From Rhodovarius crocodyli (GTDB lineage: Bacteria; Pseudomonadota; Alphaproteobacteria; Acetobacterales; Acetobacteraceae): a stretch of 64,000 nt of DNA. Both the position numbers and the translations under genes were made by a program. The notes beneath the pieces were generated by a model. That model saw nothing but the letters and a program-made list of their open reading frames with translations, made no database searches and was not told the DNA's origin. The DNA is taken from assembly GCF_004005855.1 (NCBI RefSeq), contig NZ_SACL01000011.1, forward strand, positions 79,789 through 143,788, in the 5' to 3' direction. Of this stretch, positions 55,773 through 64,000 are shown one piece after another; the first letter of the stretch is position 1, and each line of letters starts with the position of its first letter.

Positions 55773-56384
55773 CTACCCGTTCAGCAACGCATCAATATCT
55801 TCCTGCGACATGTCAGGCTGGGCAGCGGCTTCCGGGCTCACGGTGCAGATCGGGTTGCGGATCTCCAGCTTCGGTTCCGTGCTGACCAGTGCGGCGCCGG
55901 GCACGATCTGCTCCAGCATCGTCTCCACCTGCTGCAGGTGCTGAATGGCGCGGCGGATGCGCTGGCCGGTCACGTCCTGGAAGCTGCAGGCCTCGAAGAT
56001 GGAGTTCACGCGCATCGACAGCGCCTCGATCGAGGCCTCATCCTTGCGGCCGCTGCTGATCCAGTCCTGGATGGCTTCCGTCGCCTCCATGATGGTGTTG
56101 GCGGCGGCCTCGGTGGCCTGGACCACGGCTTCCAGCTCCAGCCCGCTGTTGCGGGTGCTGGCGGCGGGAATGGCGACCAGCTTCGCGATCTGCTCATGCA
56201 CCAGGCCCAGCCGCGCCGAGATGTTCTCCTCCGCCATGTCCGCCATCTGGGAGGAAGCGGCGACCTCGGCGCTCAGCTCCGCGATCCGGCGGTCCACGAA
56301 GGTGCGCAGCTCCCCGAACAGGGGCGCGATCTCGGCCCGGATCGTTCCGGCGATGTCGATTGGCTGGACAGCCTGGGCGTGCAT
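55773..56384 (-). CDS. CheZ-like chemotaxis protein phosphatase
   Basis: A 203-residue, mostly helical protein. The segment [19 protein letters not shown] (Asp137, Gln141) corresponds to the catalytic Asp/Gln of CheZ, and the C-terminus ([13 protein letters not shown]) resembles the CheY-binding tail. It would dephosphorylate a CheY-like protein. No chemotaxis genes are beside it. GGAG precedes ATG 56384. The assignment rests on the short motif, so is probable rather than certain. Confidence 0.75.
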   Translation of the reverse strand: MHAQAVQPIDIAGTIRAEIAPLFGELRTFVDRRIAELSAEVAASSQMADMAEENISARLGLVHEQIAKLVAIPAASTRNSGLELEAVVQATEAAANTIMEATEAIQDWISSGRKDEASIEALSMRVNSIFEACSFQDVTGQRIRRAIQHLQQVETMLEQIVPGAALVSTEPKLEIRNPICTVSPEAAAQPDMSQEDIDALLNG

Positions 56385-56491
56385 GGGCGGCTCCGGGATT
56401 TATCAGCCCCCTGATAAGGCATGCTGGTGAACGCTTTGTTGCTGCCATCGGACACATTGACCCGGGCGGGGCCTTGGGCCATGTCCGGGGC

Positions 56492-58102
56492 ATGTCTGCC
56501 CATCCTGAACTCCGCTCCATCAAGGCCTGGCCCATCGAGGAGGCCGCCAAGCTCTCTGACCGGCTGGAGAAGGCGGGTAAAAAGGCGGCGCTGTTCGAGA
56601 CGGGCTATGGCCCCTCCGGCCTGCCCCATATCGGCACCTTCGGCGAGGTCGCGCGCACCAGCTGGGTGCGGCATGCCTTCACGCAGCTGACGGGCCTGCC
56701 CTCCCGCCTCATCGCCTTCAGCGACGACATGGACGGGCTTCGCAAGGTGCCCGACAACGTCCCGAACAAGGAATTGCTGCAGGGCGCGCTCGGCAAGCCG
56801 CTGACGCGCGTGCCCGACCCCTTCGGCACCCATCCCAGCTTCGGCCAGCATAACAATGCGCGGCTGCGCAGCTTCCTGGACGCCTTCGGCTTCGACTACG
56901 AATTCGCCTCCTCCACCGACTACTACACCGGCGGGCGCTTCGACGCGGCGCTGCTGCGCATGGCCGCGATCCATGAGGAAGTGTGCGACATCATCCGCCC
57001 GACCCTGGGGCCCGACCGCCGCGCCACCTACTCCCCCTTCCTGCCCATCCACCCCGTGACGGGCGTGGTCGAGCAGGTGCCGATGGAGGAGGTGCGCGCC
57101 GACGGCACGCTGGTGTGGCGCGACGCGGAGGGCACGCGCTTCGAGACGCCCGTCACCGGCGGCCATTGCAAGGCGCAGTGGAAGGCCGACTGGGCGCTGC
57201 GCTGGTTCGCCCTCGGCATCGACTATGAAATGTCCGGCAAGGACCTGATCGACAGCGTGCGCCTGTCCTCCCAGATCTGCCGGGCGCTGGGCGCCGAGCC
57301 GCCGCTGAACCTGACCTATGAGCTGTTCCTGGACGACCAGGGCCAGAAGATCAGCAAGTCCAAGGGCAATGGCCTGACGATCGAGGAGTGGCTGCGCTAC
57401 GCCCCGCCCGAGAGCCTGAGCCAGTTCATGTACAACCAGCCGACGCGCGCCAAGCGGCTGTTCTTCGACGTGATCCCGCGCGCGGTCGACGAATACCTGC
57501 AGAATGCCGAGCGCGCCCGCGCCCTGCCCATGCCCGATGCCGCGGCCAACCCGGCCTGGCACATCCATGGCGGTGCCGTGCCCGAGACCGCCGCGAGCCC
57601 GCTGACCTTCCAGACCCTGCTGAACCTGGCCGCCGTGAGCGCGGCCGAGACGGCCGACGACCTCTGGGCCTTCGTGCGCAACTACGCGCCCGAGGCAGCG
57701 CCCGAGACGCATCCCTTCCTGGACGTGCTGGTGGCCCGCGCCGTGGCCTATTGCGCGGATTTCGTCCGCCCCGGCCTGAAGCCGCGCCCGCCGACGGCGG
57801 AGGAACGCGAAGGGCTGGAGGACCTGATCCTGCGCCTGACCGACGCGCAGTACACGATCGAGGACATGCCCCCCGGCGCGGAGCGCGCCAAGGCCATCCA
57901 GGACATCATCTACGACGCGGGCCGCAGGGAGCCTTTCGCGGTGCCCAACAAGGACGGGTCCATGGGCGTGGGCCGTACCTGGTTCAACGCGCTGTACCAG
58001 GTGCTGCTGGGCGCCGATGAGGGGCCGCGCTTCGGCTCGGTGGTCGCCGCATACGGCATTCCGCGCACCATCGCGGTCGTGCGGGCGGCGCTCGACAGGT
58101 GA
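56492..58102 (+). CDS. lysS: Class I lysyl-tRNA synthetase
   Basis: Charges tRNA-Lys. This is the archaeal/class I form, not the class II LysRS of E. coli: Rossmann fold signature PHIGTF (45-50) as the HIGH motif and KISKSKG (about 285-291) as KMSKS, in 536 residues. The Zn-binding-like region and [20 protein letters not shown] are family-typical. Class I LysRS is scattered in bacteria including alphaproteobacteria. The stop overlaps the start of the MprF-like gene (GTGA). Confidence 0.93.
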   Translation: MSAHPELRSIKAWPIEEAAKLSDRLEKAGKKAALFETGYGPSGLPHIGTFGEVARTSWVRHAFTQLTGLPSRLIAFSDDMDGLRKVPDNVPNKELLQGALGKPLTRVPDPFGTHPSFGQHNNARLRSFLDAFGFDYEFASSTDYYTGGRFDAALLRMAAIHEEVCDIIRPTLGPDRRATYSPFLPIHPVTGVVEQVPMEEVRADGTLVWRDAEGTRFETPVTGGHCKAQWKADWALRWFALGIDYEMSGKDLIDSVRLSSQICRALGAEPPLNLTYELFLDDQGQKISKSKGNGLTIEEWLRYAPPESLSQFMYNQPTRAKRLFFDVIPRAVDEYLQNAERARALPMPDAAANPAWHIHGGAVPETAASPLTFQTLLNLAAVSAAETADDLWAFVRNYAPEAAPETHPFLDVLVARAVAYCADFVRPGLKPRPPTAEEREGLEDLILRLTDAQYTIEDMPPGAERAKAIQDIIYDAGRREPFAVPNKDGSMGVGRTWFNALYQVLLGADEGPRFGSVVAAYGIPRTIAVVRAALDR

Positions 58103-60006
58103 TCCCAGCCCTCAAGCGCTACGGCGCCACCGTCTTCGGGCTGGTGCTGCTGGCGGGTGCCATCTTCGTGGTGCAGCGGGAGTTCCGCTCGCTGTCCCTC
58201 GAACAGGTGCGTACGGCGATGGGGGCGATCTCCCACCACGCGCTGTGGCAGGCGGGCGGGCTGACCGTCGTCGCCTATCTGGTGCTGGCGGGGTACGACA
58301 AGCTGGGCTCGGTCTATGCGGGCCGGCCGGCCAGCTGGGCGCGCAGCCTGATGGCCAGCTTCTGCGGCTATGCGCTGGCACATAATCTGGGCTTCACCGC
58401 CGTGTCGGGCGCCGCGGTGCGCCTGCGCTTCTATTCCGCCTGGGGCTACACCGCGGTGCAGATCGCCAAGGTGGTGGGCTTCACCTCGCTCACCTTCGGG
58501 CTGGGCGGCATGGCGCTGGGCGGGCTGGTGCTGGTGCTGGAGCCCGAGGTGCTGCCCTGGGCAGGCGGGCATATCCCGCGCTGGGTGCTGCAGCTGCTGG
58601 CGCTGCCGCTCTGGGCCATTGTCGGCGCCTATGTGGTGCTGTCGCGCTTCTTCCGCGTCATCCGCGTCTTCGGGCATGAAGTGGAGCTGCCGGGCCTGCG
58701 CATGGCCCTGGCGCAGACGCTGCTGGCCACCGTCGATGTCGCGGTCACGGCGGCCATCTTCTATGTGCTGCTGCCGCCGGCCGAGGGGCTGACGCTGATC
58801 CGCTTCATCGGCATCTACCTCGCGGCCTATTCGCTGGGCATCGTGGCCTCCGTGCCCGGGGGCCTCGGCGTGTTCGACAGCGCGATCCTGATCGGGCTCG
58901 CGCCCTATATGGGCGCTGCCGAGGTGATCGGCGCGCTGCTGGTCTTCCGCCTGTTCTACTACATCGCGCCGCTGTTCATCTCGGGCTTCCTGTTCGCGGG
59001 CTTCGAGATCAGCCAGCGCCGCCACATCCTGACGCGCTTCACCCAGGCCTCGCGCGGGGCGGAGGCGCTGGAGGCGCCGGCCATGGCCACCCTGGTGGTG
59101 CTGGCGGGCGCGCTGATGATGTTCCAGGGCGCTTTGCCGGCCAATGGCAGCTACCGGCTGCTGCTGGGCACCATGGAGCTGGGCGTCGCCTCGCAATTCG
59201 CGGCCTCCGTCCTCGGCTCGCTGCTGGTGGTGCTGGCCTATGGGCTGGTGCGGCGGCTGGTGCTGGCCTGGGGGCTGGCGCTGGTGGTGCTGCTGGCCGG
59301 TGGCGTGCTGGCCTGGGTGCGTGGCGAGCCCTGGTACGGCTTCCTGCCGCAATTCGCGATCGCCGCCCTGCTGGCCACCATGCGCGGCGCCTTCTACCGC
59401 CGCACCCGCGTGCTGGCCGAGCCGTTCAGCAACCAGGCTTTGCTGCCCATGTCCGCCGTGGTGCTGTGCGGCCTGGCGCTGGCCGTGGTGGGGCACCGCC
59501 TGGAAATGCGCGACAGCGCCTGGTGGGAAATCGTCTTTGAGAGCTGGGTGCCGAACGGGCTGCGCTTCACGGTGGGCCTCGCCGGGCTGCTGCTGCTGAT
59601 CGGCCTGGCGCGGCTGCTGCGCCCGGCCGCCATCCGGCCCCTGCCCTATGACGCGGCCTCCCGCACCCTGCTGGCCAGCTGGCGCGGCACGGTCCCGCCC
59701 GAGGCCGACGGTGTGCTGCTGGGCGAGGCCGGGCATGCGGGCGTCGCCTTTTCCCGCCAGAAGCCCATCTGGGTCGCGCATGGTGACCCGGCCGGGGAGC
59801 TGGCGGACCGCATCAGCGTGATCTGGCGCTTCCGCGACCTGTGCGAGCGCAACGGCGTGCGGCCGGCCTTCTGGGATGTGGGGCCGGAATGGCAGCGCAT
59901 CTACGCCGATATCGGGCTGACCGCGCTGCCGCTGCCGGGGCGTGAGGGCCGGTATGTGGCGTGCCATGCGGAGCAGGATCTGGACAGGCTGCTGGCGCGG
60001 CACTGA
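58099..60006 (+). CDS. MprF-like phospholipid flippase with shortened transferase domain
   Basis: A 635-residue membrane protein. The first ~330 residues are an LPG_synthase_TM/YbhN flippase domain ([57 protein letters not shown]); further hydrophobic segments continue to about 530. The remainder matches only the beginning of the DUF2156 aminoacyl-PG synthase domain ([54 protein letters not shown]) and stops about 200 residues short of typical MprF (~850). It overlaps the LysRS gene by 4 bases. Either a truncated MprF or a flippase-only relative. Confidence 0.78.
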   Translation: MIPALKRYGATVFGLVLLAGAIFVVQREFRSLSLEQVRTAMGAISHHALWQAGGLTVVAYLVLAGYDKLGSVYAGRPASWARSLMASFCGYALAHNLGFTAVSGAAVRLRFYSAWGYTAVQIAKVVGFTSLTFGLGGMALGGLVLVLEPEVLPWAGGHIPRWVLQLLALPLWAIVGAYVVLSRFFRVIRVFGHEVELPGLRMALAQTLLATVDVAVTAAIFYVLLPPAEGLTLIRFIGIYLAAYSLGIVASVPGGLGVFDSAILIGLAPYMGAAEVIGALLVFRLFYYIAPLFISGFLFAGFEISQRRHILTRFTQASRGAEALEAPAMATLVVLAGALMMFQGALPANGSYRLLLGTMELGVASQFAASVLGSLLVVLAYGLVRRLVLAWGLALVVLLAGGVLAWVRGEPWYGFLPQFAIAALLATMRGAFYRRTRVLAEPFSNQALLPMSAVVLCGLALAVVGHRLEMRDSAWWEIVFESWVPNGLRFTVGLAGLLLLIGLARLLRPAAIRPLPYDAASRTLLASWRGTVPPEADGVLLGEAGHAGVAFSRQKPIWVAHGDPAGELADRISVIWRFRDLCERNGVRPAFWDVGPEWQRIYADIGLTALPLPGREGRYVACHAEQDLDRLLARH

Positions 60007-60131
60007 GGCATTCTTCTTTTTCTGTAGAAAAAGAAGCAAAAAGACTTTTGCGAGTTTGGCGCGCCCCTCACCCCGAGCGACACTCTAAACTCACAGAAAT
60101 TTTTTGGTTCTTTTTTCTAAAAAAGAACAAA
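60004..60131. repeat. AT-rich double-hairpin repeat, copy 2
   Basis: Second copy of the element at 55632, again between convergent genes and again beginning with the upstream gene's TGA. A perfect 10-bp stem (60013-60022 and 60027-60036, loop TGTA) and a second perfect 10-bp stem (GTTCTTTTTT/AAAAAAGAAC, 2-base loop, about 60108-60129) flank an unrelated middle. Probably a bidirectional terminator. Confidence 0.8.
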
Positions 60132-60134
60132 TAC

Positions 60135-61415
60135 TTATTTGCTTATCTTCTCCCGCAACGTCCCCTCCCGATAATCCTTCTGCACCAGCCCCCGCCGCTG
60201 CAGTTCCGGCACCAGCAACCGCGCCACATCCTCGAACATCGCCGGAAAATGCGTGGGCCACAGCACAAAGCCGTCGCAGGCTTCTGCGGTGAACCAATCC
60301 TCCATCTGGTCCGCCACATCCCTGGCGCTGCCCACCATCAGGCTGCGCGGCTTTTTGGTCGCCTCGACGAAACTCACGCCCTGCTTCGCGGCGCTCGCGG
60401 CCACCCGGTCCCAGGACCCCTGGATACCCTGCCGTGTCACGCCCTCGGTCGGGATCGGCCTGGTCAGGTCGACGCCGATCAGGTTGGAGTTCACGGCCAT
60501 TTCCAGCTCGGGCTCGACCAGCGCGTTCAGCTCGGCCGCGCGCTCCTCGGCCTGCGCGCGGCTGTCGGCCACGACGACGGAGCAGGCAGGCAGAACCGGC
60601 GCGGGCCGGCGGCCGGCCTCCTCCATCCGGGCGCGGATGTCGGCCACATAGGCGGCGGCGTCGTCACGGCCGGCGGTGGTGATGAAGATCAGTTCCGCCC
60701 AGCGGGTCGCGAAATCCCGCCCGCGCGCCGAGGAGCCCGCCTGCATGATCAGCGGCCCCACCTGCGGGCTGCGCGGGATGGACAGCGGCCCGCGCGTGGA
60801 GACATGCCGGCCCTGGTAATCCGCGCGATGCACCTTGGCAGGGTCGATGAACACGCCCGCCTGCTTGTCCTTCACGAAGGCATCGGCCTCCCACCCGTTC
60901 CACAGCGCCTGGCAGGCCTCCATCACCTCATCCGCGCGGTCATAACGCTCGTCGCGGCCGGGGATGGCGGCACCGCCGAAGTTCCGCGCCTCGTAGTCGG
61001 TGGCGGAGGTGACGACATTCCAAGCCAGCCGCCCCTCGCTGAGGATGTCGAGCGAGGCCAGGGTGCGGGCCAGGTGATAGGGGTGGAAGAAGGTGGTCGA
61101 GAGGGTGGCGCCGAGGCCCAGGTGCCGCGTGACGCGCGCCATCAGCGGCAGGACCGTCATGGGGTCCAGATAGCTGATCTGCCCGCCCAGCCGCAGGTAG
61201 CTGTCGTAACTGCCGCCATGGATGTCCGGCAGGCCGAAGGCATCGGCGAAGAAGGCCGCGTCGAAGCAGGCGCCCTCCAGCAGGCGCGCGATGGCCTCAT
61301 AGCGTTCGGGGCGCAGGATGTCGTCCAGACGCGAGTCCGGGTGCCGCCAACCGCCGCCGTGATTGGCGGTGGGCCCTGTCTTCAGATAGGCGACGAGGCG
61401 CATGCGGCGGTTCAT
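60135..61415 (-). CDS. FMN-dependent luciferase-like monooxygenase (NtaA/DmoA family)
   Basis: A 426-residue flavin monooxygenase: FFADAFGLPDIHGGSYDSYLRLGG, LSTTFFHPYHLARTLASLDILSEGRLAWNVVTSATDYEARNFGG, QAGSSARGRDFATRWAELIFIT. Relatives oxidise nitrilotriacetate, dibenzothiophene sulfone or dimethyl sulfide using reduced FMN supplied by a separate reductase, which is not seen here. Substrate unknown. ATG 61415 is preceded by GGAGAG. Divergent from the acylase-like gene across a 142-base gap. Confidence 0.88.
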   Translation of the reverse strand: MNRRMRLVAYLKTGPTANHGGGWRHPDSRLDDILRPERYEAIARLLEGACFDAAFFADAFGLPDIHGGSYDSYLRLGGQISYLDPMTVLPLMARVTRHLGLGATLSTTFFHPYHLARTLASLDILSEGRLAWNVVTSATDYEARNFGGAAIPGRDERYDRADEVMEACQALWNGWEADAFVKDKQAGVFIDPAKVHRADYQGRHVSTRGPLSIPRSPQVGPLIMQAGSSARGRDFATRWAELIFITTAGRDDAAAYVADIRARMEEAGRRPAPVLPACSVVVADSRAQAEERAAELNALVEPELEMAVNSNLIGVDLTRPIPTEGVTRQGIQGSWDRVAASAAKQGVSFVEATKKPRSLMVGSARDVADQMEDWFTAEACDGFVLWPTHFPAMFEDVARLLVPELQRRGLVQKDYREGTLREKISK

Positions 61416-61557
61416 GGCGGTCTCTCCTGCGGTGCGGCAGGATCGCGCCGATCGGGGCGGGTCGCCAGCCGCGCGGGCGCGAAAAATCCTTGCCCCCGGT
61501 CTTGCCCCCGGCGCCCCCCGGGTGTGGCATGCGGCCCGATTTCACAGGAGTCCCCCG

Positions 61558-63843
61558 ATGAGCATCCCCAGCGAAACCATCCTCGTCGAGGGGCTGCCCG
61601 GCGAGGCGGAAATCCTGATCGATCGCTGGGGCATCCCGCACATCACGGCCAGCGACGAGACCACCGCCTTCTTCACCCAAGGCTTCAACGCCGCCCGCGA
61701 CCGGCTGTGGCAGATCGACCTGTGGCGCAAGCGCGGCCTCGGGCTGATGGCCGAGGATTTCGGCCCCGCCTATGCCGAGCGCGACCGCGCCGCGCGCCTG
61801 CTGATGTATCGCGGCGACATGGCCGCCGAATGGGCCGCCTATACGCCCGAGGCAAAGGGCTGGACCGAGGCCTTCGTGGCCGGCGTGAACGCCTATGTGG
61901 CGCTCACCGAGCGCGAGCCTGAGCGCCTGCCCCCCGAATTCGGCATCATGGGCAGCAAGCCCGCCCGCTGGCTGCCGGAGGACGTGCTGCGCTGCCGCGC
62001 CCATGCCCGCGTGCGCAACCTGGATGCCGAGATCACCCGCCACAACATCGCGGTGAAATACGGGATGGAGGCCGACCGCTTCCACAAGGGCTTCCAGCCC
62101 GACTGGACCGTGATGGTGCCCGAGGGGATGGACCCGCACCCCATCCCGGCCGAGGTGCTGCGCATGCAGAACATCGGCGCCGAGCCCAACGCCATCAACC
62201 TCGGCACGCCCACCCTGCCCGCCGACCTGGCCGATGAGGGCAGCAACCATTGGGCGCTCGCGCCGCACCGCACCACCACCGGCCGCCCCATCCTGGCCAG
62301 CGACCCGCACCGTGTGCATGAGCAGCCGAGCCTGCGCTATGCCGTGCACATCACGGCCCCTGGGCTGAACGTCATCGGCTCCGGTGAGCCCGCGGTGCCC
62401 GGCATCACCTTCGGCCACAACGACGACATCGCCTTCGCGATGACCATCCACCCGGCCGACCAGGAAGACCTGTATATCTACGAGCTGAGCGAGGACCTGA
62501 CCCGGTATCGCTACGGCGGCGGCTGGGAGGCCATCCGCACGGAGCGCGAGCCGCTCAAGGTGCGCGGCGAGCCGGACCGGGAGATCGAACTCTCCTTCAC
62601 CCGCCACGGCCCGATCCTGCACGTGAACCCCGAGACCCGCCGCGCCTATGGCCTGCGCAGCGTCTGGTGGGAGGCGGGGACGGCCGCCTATATCGGCGCG
62701 CTGGGCTATCTGAAGGCCAAGGACATCAAGGGCTATCTGGCCGCGCTGGACAGCTGGGGCGCGCCTTCCTCCAACCATGTCGTGGCGGAGGTGGCAGGCA
62801 ACATCGCCTATGCCGTCGGCACCAAGGTGCCGCTGCGCCCCAACTGGGACGGGCTTATGCCCGTGCCGGGCGACGGGCGCTATGAATGGGCCGGCTTCAC
62901 CACCACCCGCGACATGCCGCGCCACTACAACCCCGCCAGCGGCTGGGTCGGCAGCGCCAACCAGTACAACCTGCCCGCCGATTTCGACGCGGCTTTCCGC
63001 CGCACCGGCTTCGAATGGACCGACGGCGCGCGCTATGCCCGGCTCTCCCAGGTGCTGAACGGAGAGACGAAATTCTCCGTGGCATCCACCCTGGCACTGC
63101 AGACCGACGTGACCTCGGTGCAGGCGAAATCCCTGGTCGACGTTCTGCGCGCCATTCCCGGCACGCCCAGCCCCGCCCGCGCCCTGCTGATGGGCTGGGA
63201 CCATCGCCTGTCCACCGACAGCGCCGGCGGCGCGCTGTATGAGGCCTGGTTCACCAAGCACCTGGTGCCCACCGTCATGCGCACCCTGCCGCCCGAAGGC
63301 CTCGCCGCCATGGTCGCCGTGCCCGATACCCAGCACGTGACCAACCTAGTGCTGAAGGCCGACCCCGCCTTCGGCCCGGAGCCCGAAAAGGCCCGCGACG
63401 CGCTGATGCTCAGCACGCTGGAAGCCGCCTTCGCCGAGGTGACGAAGCTGCTCGGCCCCGACACCACCGCCTGGGCCTGGGGCACGCTGCACCAGGGCTT
63501 CGCCGAGCATCCGCTGTCCAAATACGTCTCGCCCGAACTGGCCGCACAGCTGAACGTAGGCCCGCTGCCGAAATCCGGCGCCGGCTCCACACTCAACAAC
63601 AACGGCTACCGGCCGTCGGACTTCCGCGTCACCTCGGGCGTCACCTGGCGCATGGTGGTGGATGTGGGCAACTGGGACGCCAGCATCACCGTGAACACCC
63701 CAGGCCAGTCCGGCGACCCGCGCAGCCCCCACTACCGCGACCTGTTCCCGGTCTGGGCCAAGGACGAAGCCGTGCCCCTGCTCTACTCCCGCGCCGCCAT
63801 CGAGGAAGCGGCAGAGGCACGGATCGTGCTGAAGCGGGGCTAG
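61558..63843 (+). CDS. Penicillin acylase family protein (Ntn hydrolase)
   Basis: A 761-residue amidase proenzyme of the Ntn superfamily. The catalytic Ser229 is in DEGSNHWALAPHRT, where self-cleavage would make it the N-terminus of the beta chain. Other family parts are DRLWQIDLWRKRGLGLMAE in the alpha chain, GEPAVPGITFGHNDDIAFAMTIHPADQEDLYIYEL, and HGPILH. No signal peptide is visible, unlike classical penicillin G acylases, so it may act in the cytoplasm. AGGAG precedes ATG 61558. The natural substrate may be an acyl-homoserine lactone or another amide. Confidence 0.88.
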   Translation: MSIPSETILVEGLPGEAEILIDRWGIPHITASDETTAFFTQGFNAARDRLWQIDLWRKRGLGLMAEDFGPAYAERDRAARLLMYRGDMAAEWAAYTPEAKGWTEAFVAGVNAYVALTEREPERLPPEFGIMGSKPARWLPEDVLRCRAHARVRNLDAEITRHNIAVKYGMEADRFHKGFQPDWTVMVPEGMDPHPIPAEVLRMQNIGAEPNAINLGTPTLPADLADEGSNHWALAPHRTTTGRPILASDPHRVHEQPSLRYAVHITAPGLNVIGSGEPAVPGITFGHNDDIAFAMTIHPADQEDLYIYELSEDLTRYRYGGGWEAIRTEREPLKVRGEPDREIELSFTRHGPILHVNPETRRAYGLRSVWWEAGTAAYIGALGYLKAKDIKGYLAALDSWGAPSSNHVVAEVAGNIAYAVGTKVPLRPNWDGLMPVPGDGRYEWAGFTTTRDMPRHYNPASGWVGSANQYNLPADFDAAFRRTGFEWTDGARYARLSQVLNGETKFSVASTLALQTDVTSVQAKSLVDVLRAIPGTPSPARALLMGWDHRLSTDSAGGALYEAWFTKHLVPTVMRTLPPEGLAAMVAVPDTQHVTNLVLKADPAFGPEPEKARDALMLSTLEAAFAEVTKLLGPDTTAWAWGTLHQGFAEHPLSKYVSPELAAQLNVGPLPKSGAGSTLNNNGYRPSDFRVTSGVTWRMVVDVGNWDASITVNTPGQSGDPRSPHYRDLFPVWAKDEAVPLLYSRAAIEEAAEARIVLKRG

Positions 63844-63850
63844 GTGGCAC

Positions 63851-63931
63851 CTCGGGGGCCTTGCCCCCGAACCCCGACCAAAGGGCTCCGCCCTCTGGAC
63901 ACCCGCCAGGAGCCTGTGGCCCCTGGACCCA
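63851..63931. repeat. GC-rich palindromic repeat near the window end
   Basis: Sequential hairpin units (GGGGGCCTTGCCCCC, then GGGCTCCGCCC, then CCCGCCAGGA..CCTGGACCC) of the same family and orientation as those at 33065. It follows the acylase-like gene and precedes a terminator hairpin. Confidence 0.6.
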
Positions 63932-63941
63932 CTTGAGTTAA

Positions 63942-63986
63942 TTGAAAAAGCCGGAGAGGGACGATGTCCCTCTCCGGCTTTTTCAA
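63942..63986. terminator. Perfect 20-bp terminator hairpin
   Basis: Two exactly inverted 20-base arms (63942-63961 and 63967-63986) with a 5-base loop. Each arm has an A- or T-run at its outer end, so the structure could terminate transcription in both directions. It follows the acylase-like gene. Confidence 0.85.
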
Positions 63987-64000
63987 CTCCCGGTTTCCAA

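Noticed and set aside
61297..63336. A 679-codon antisense frame under the penicillin acylase gene
   Set aside because: Shadow frame; the plus-strand reading has clear Ntn-hydrolase motifs.

Overview
The window is high-GC DNA from an alphaproteobacterium, most probably an Acetobacteraceae of the Roseomonas type. This is inferred from the mix of gene families, the alphaproteobacterial LexA box, class I lysyl-tRNA synthetase and the GC-rich codon use; no rRNA marker is present to fix the genus. Nearly all of it is densely packed coding DNA, with many 4-bp ATGA-type overlaps.

Region 1 (1 to about 7180) is the end of a prophage. From right to left it carries a protein built of four tandem helix-turn-helix repeats, a cysteine-rich protein, two genes on the opposite strand, a lysis pair (N-acetylmuramidase endolysin and 3-TM holin), a run of small phage proteins including a metallopeptidase, a small-terminase-like protein, and the large terminase, which runs off the left edge. 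The prophage stops at a 43-nt 5' fragment of tRNA-Ser(UGA), a probable attachment-site scar.

Region 2 (7268-16769) is chromosome: a PlsC-type acyltransferase, an opine-dehydrogenase-like protein, a divergent MerR regulator/Zn-Cd-Pb P-type ATPase pair with a textbook 19-bp-spacer MerR promoter, a small secreted protein, ccmAB without ccmC, and aconitase A with a strong terminator. Region 3 (16883-22802) is an iron-uptake cluster with two matching Fur-like boxes: a Sel1-repeat protein, a TonB-dependent receptor, a PiuC-type dioxygenase, ExbB, ExbD and a TonB gene that is frameshifted in this sequence.

Region 4 (22815-31618) holds an MFS transporter and a divergent CoA-dependent aromatic-acid catabolic cluster (salicylyl-/2-aminobenzoyl-CoA monooxygenase-reductase against SDR, MarR, enoyl-CoA hydratase, acyl-CoA dehydrogenase, aryl-CoA ligase and RidA). 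Region 5 (31680-41114) holds two class III aminotransferases, an orphan amino-acid-binding protein and an RpiR regulator with a near-perfect 15-bp inverted-repeat operator, then AlgH/YqgE, a peroxiredoxin, a glycosyltransferase, ThiE and FolC.

Region 6 (41111-52973) holds AccD; a DNA-repair pair (DUF4130-UdgX fusion plus radical SAM protein) preceded by a GTTC-N7-GTTC LexA box; a PLP decarboxylase; a short 6-phosphogluconate dehydrogenase; a TctC-type binding protein; an FkbM methyltransferase/VOC/GST operon; a lytic transglycosylase; and RsmI. Region 7 (52961-64000) holds an LpoA-like lipoprotein overlapping RsmI head to head, a PhoR-like kinase, a CheZ-like phosphatase, class I LysRS overlapping a shortened MprF-like protein, a flavin monooxygenase and a penicillin acylase family protein. 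Two copies of an AT-rich double-hairpin repeat sit between convergent genes, and GC-rich palindromic repeats occur at three other intergenic sites.
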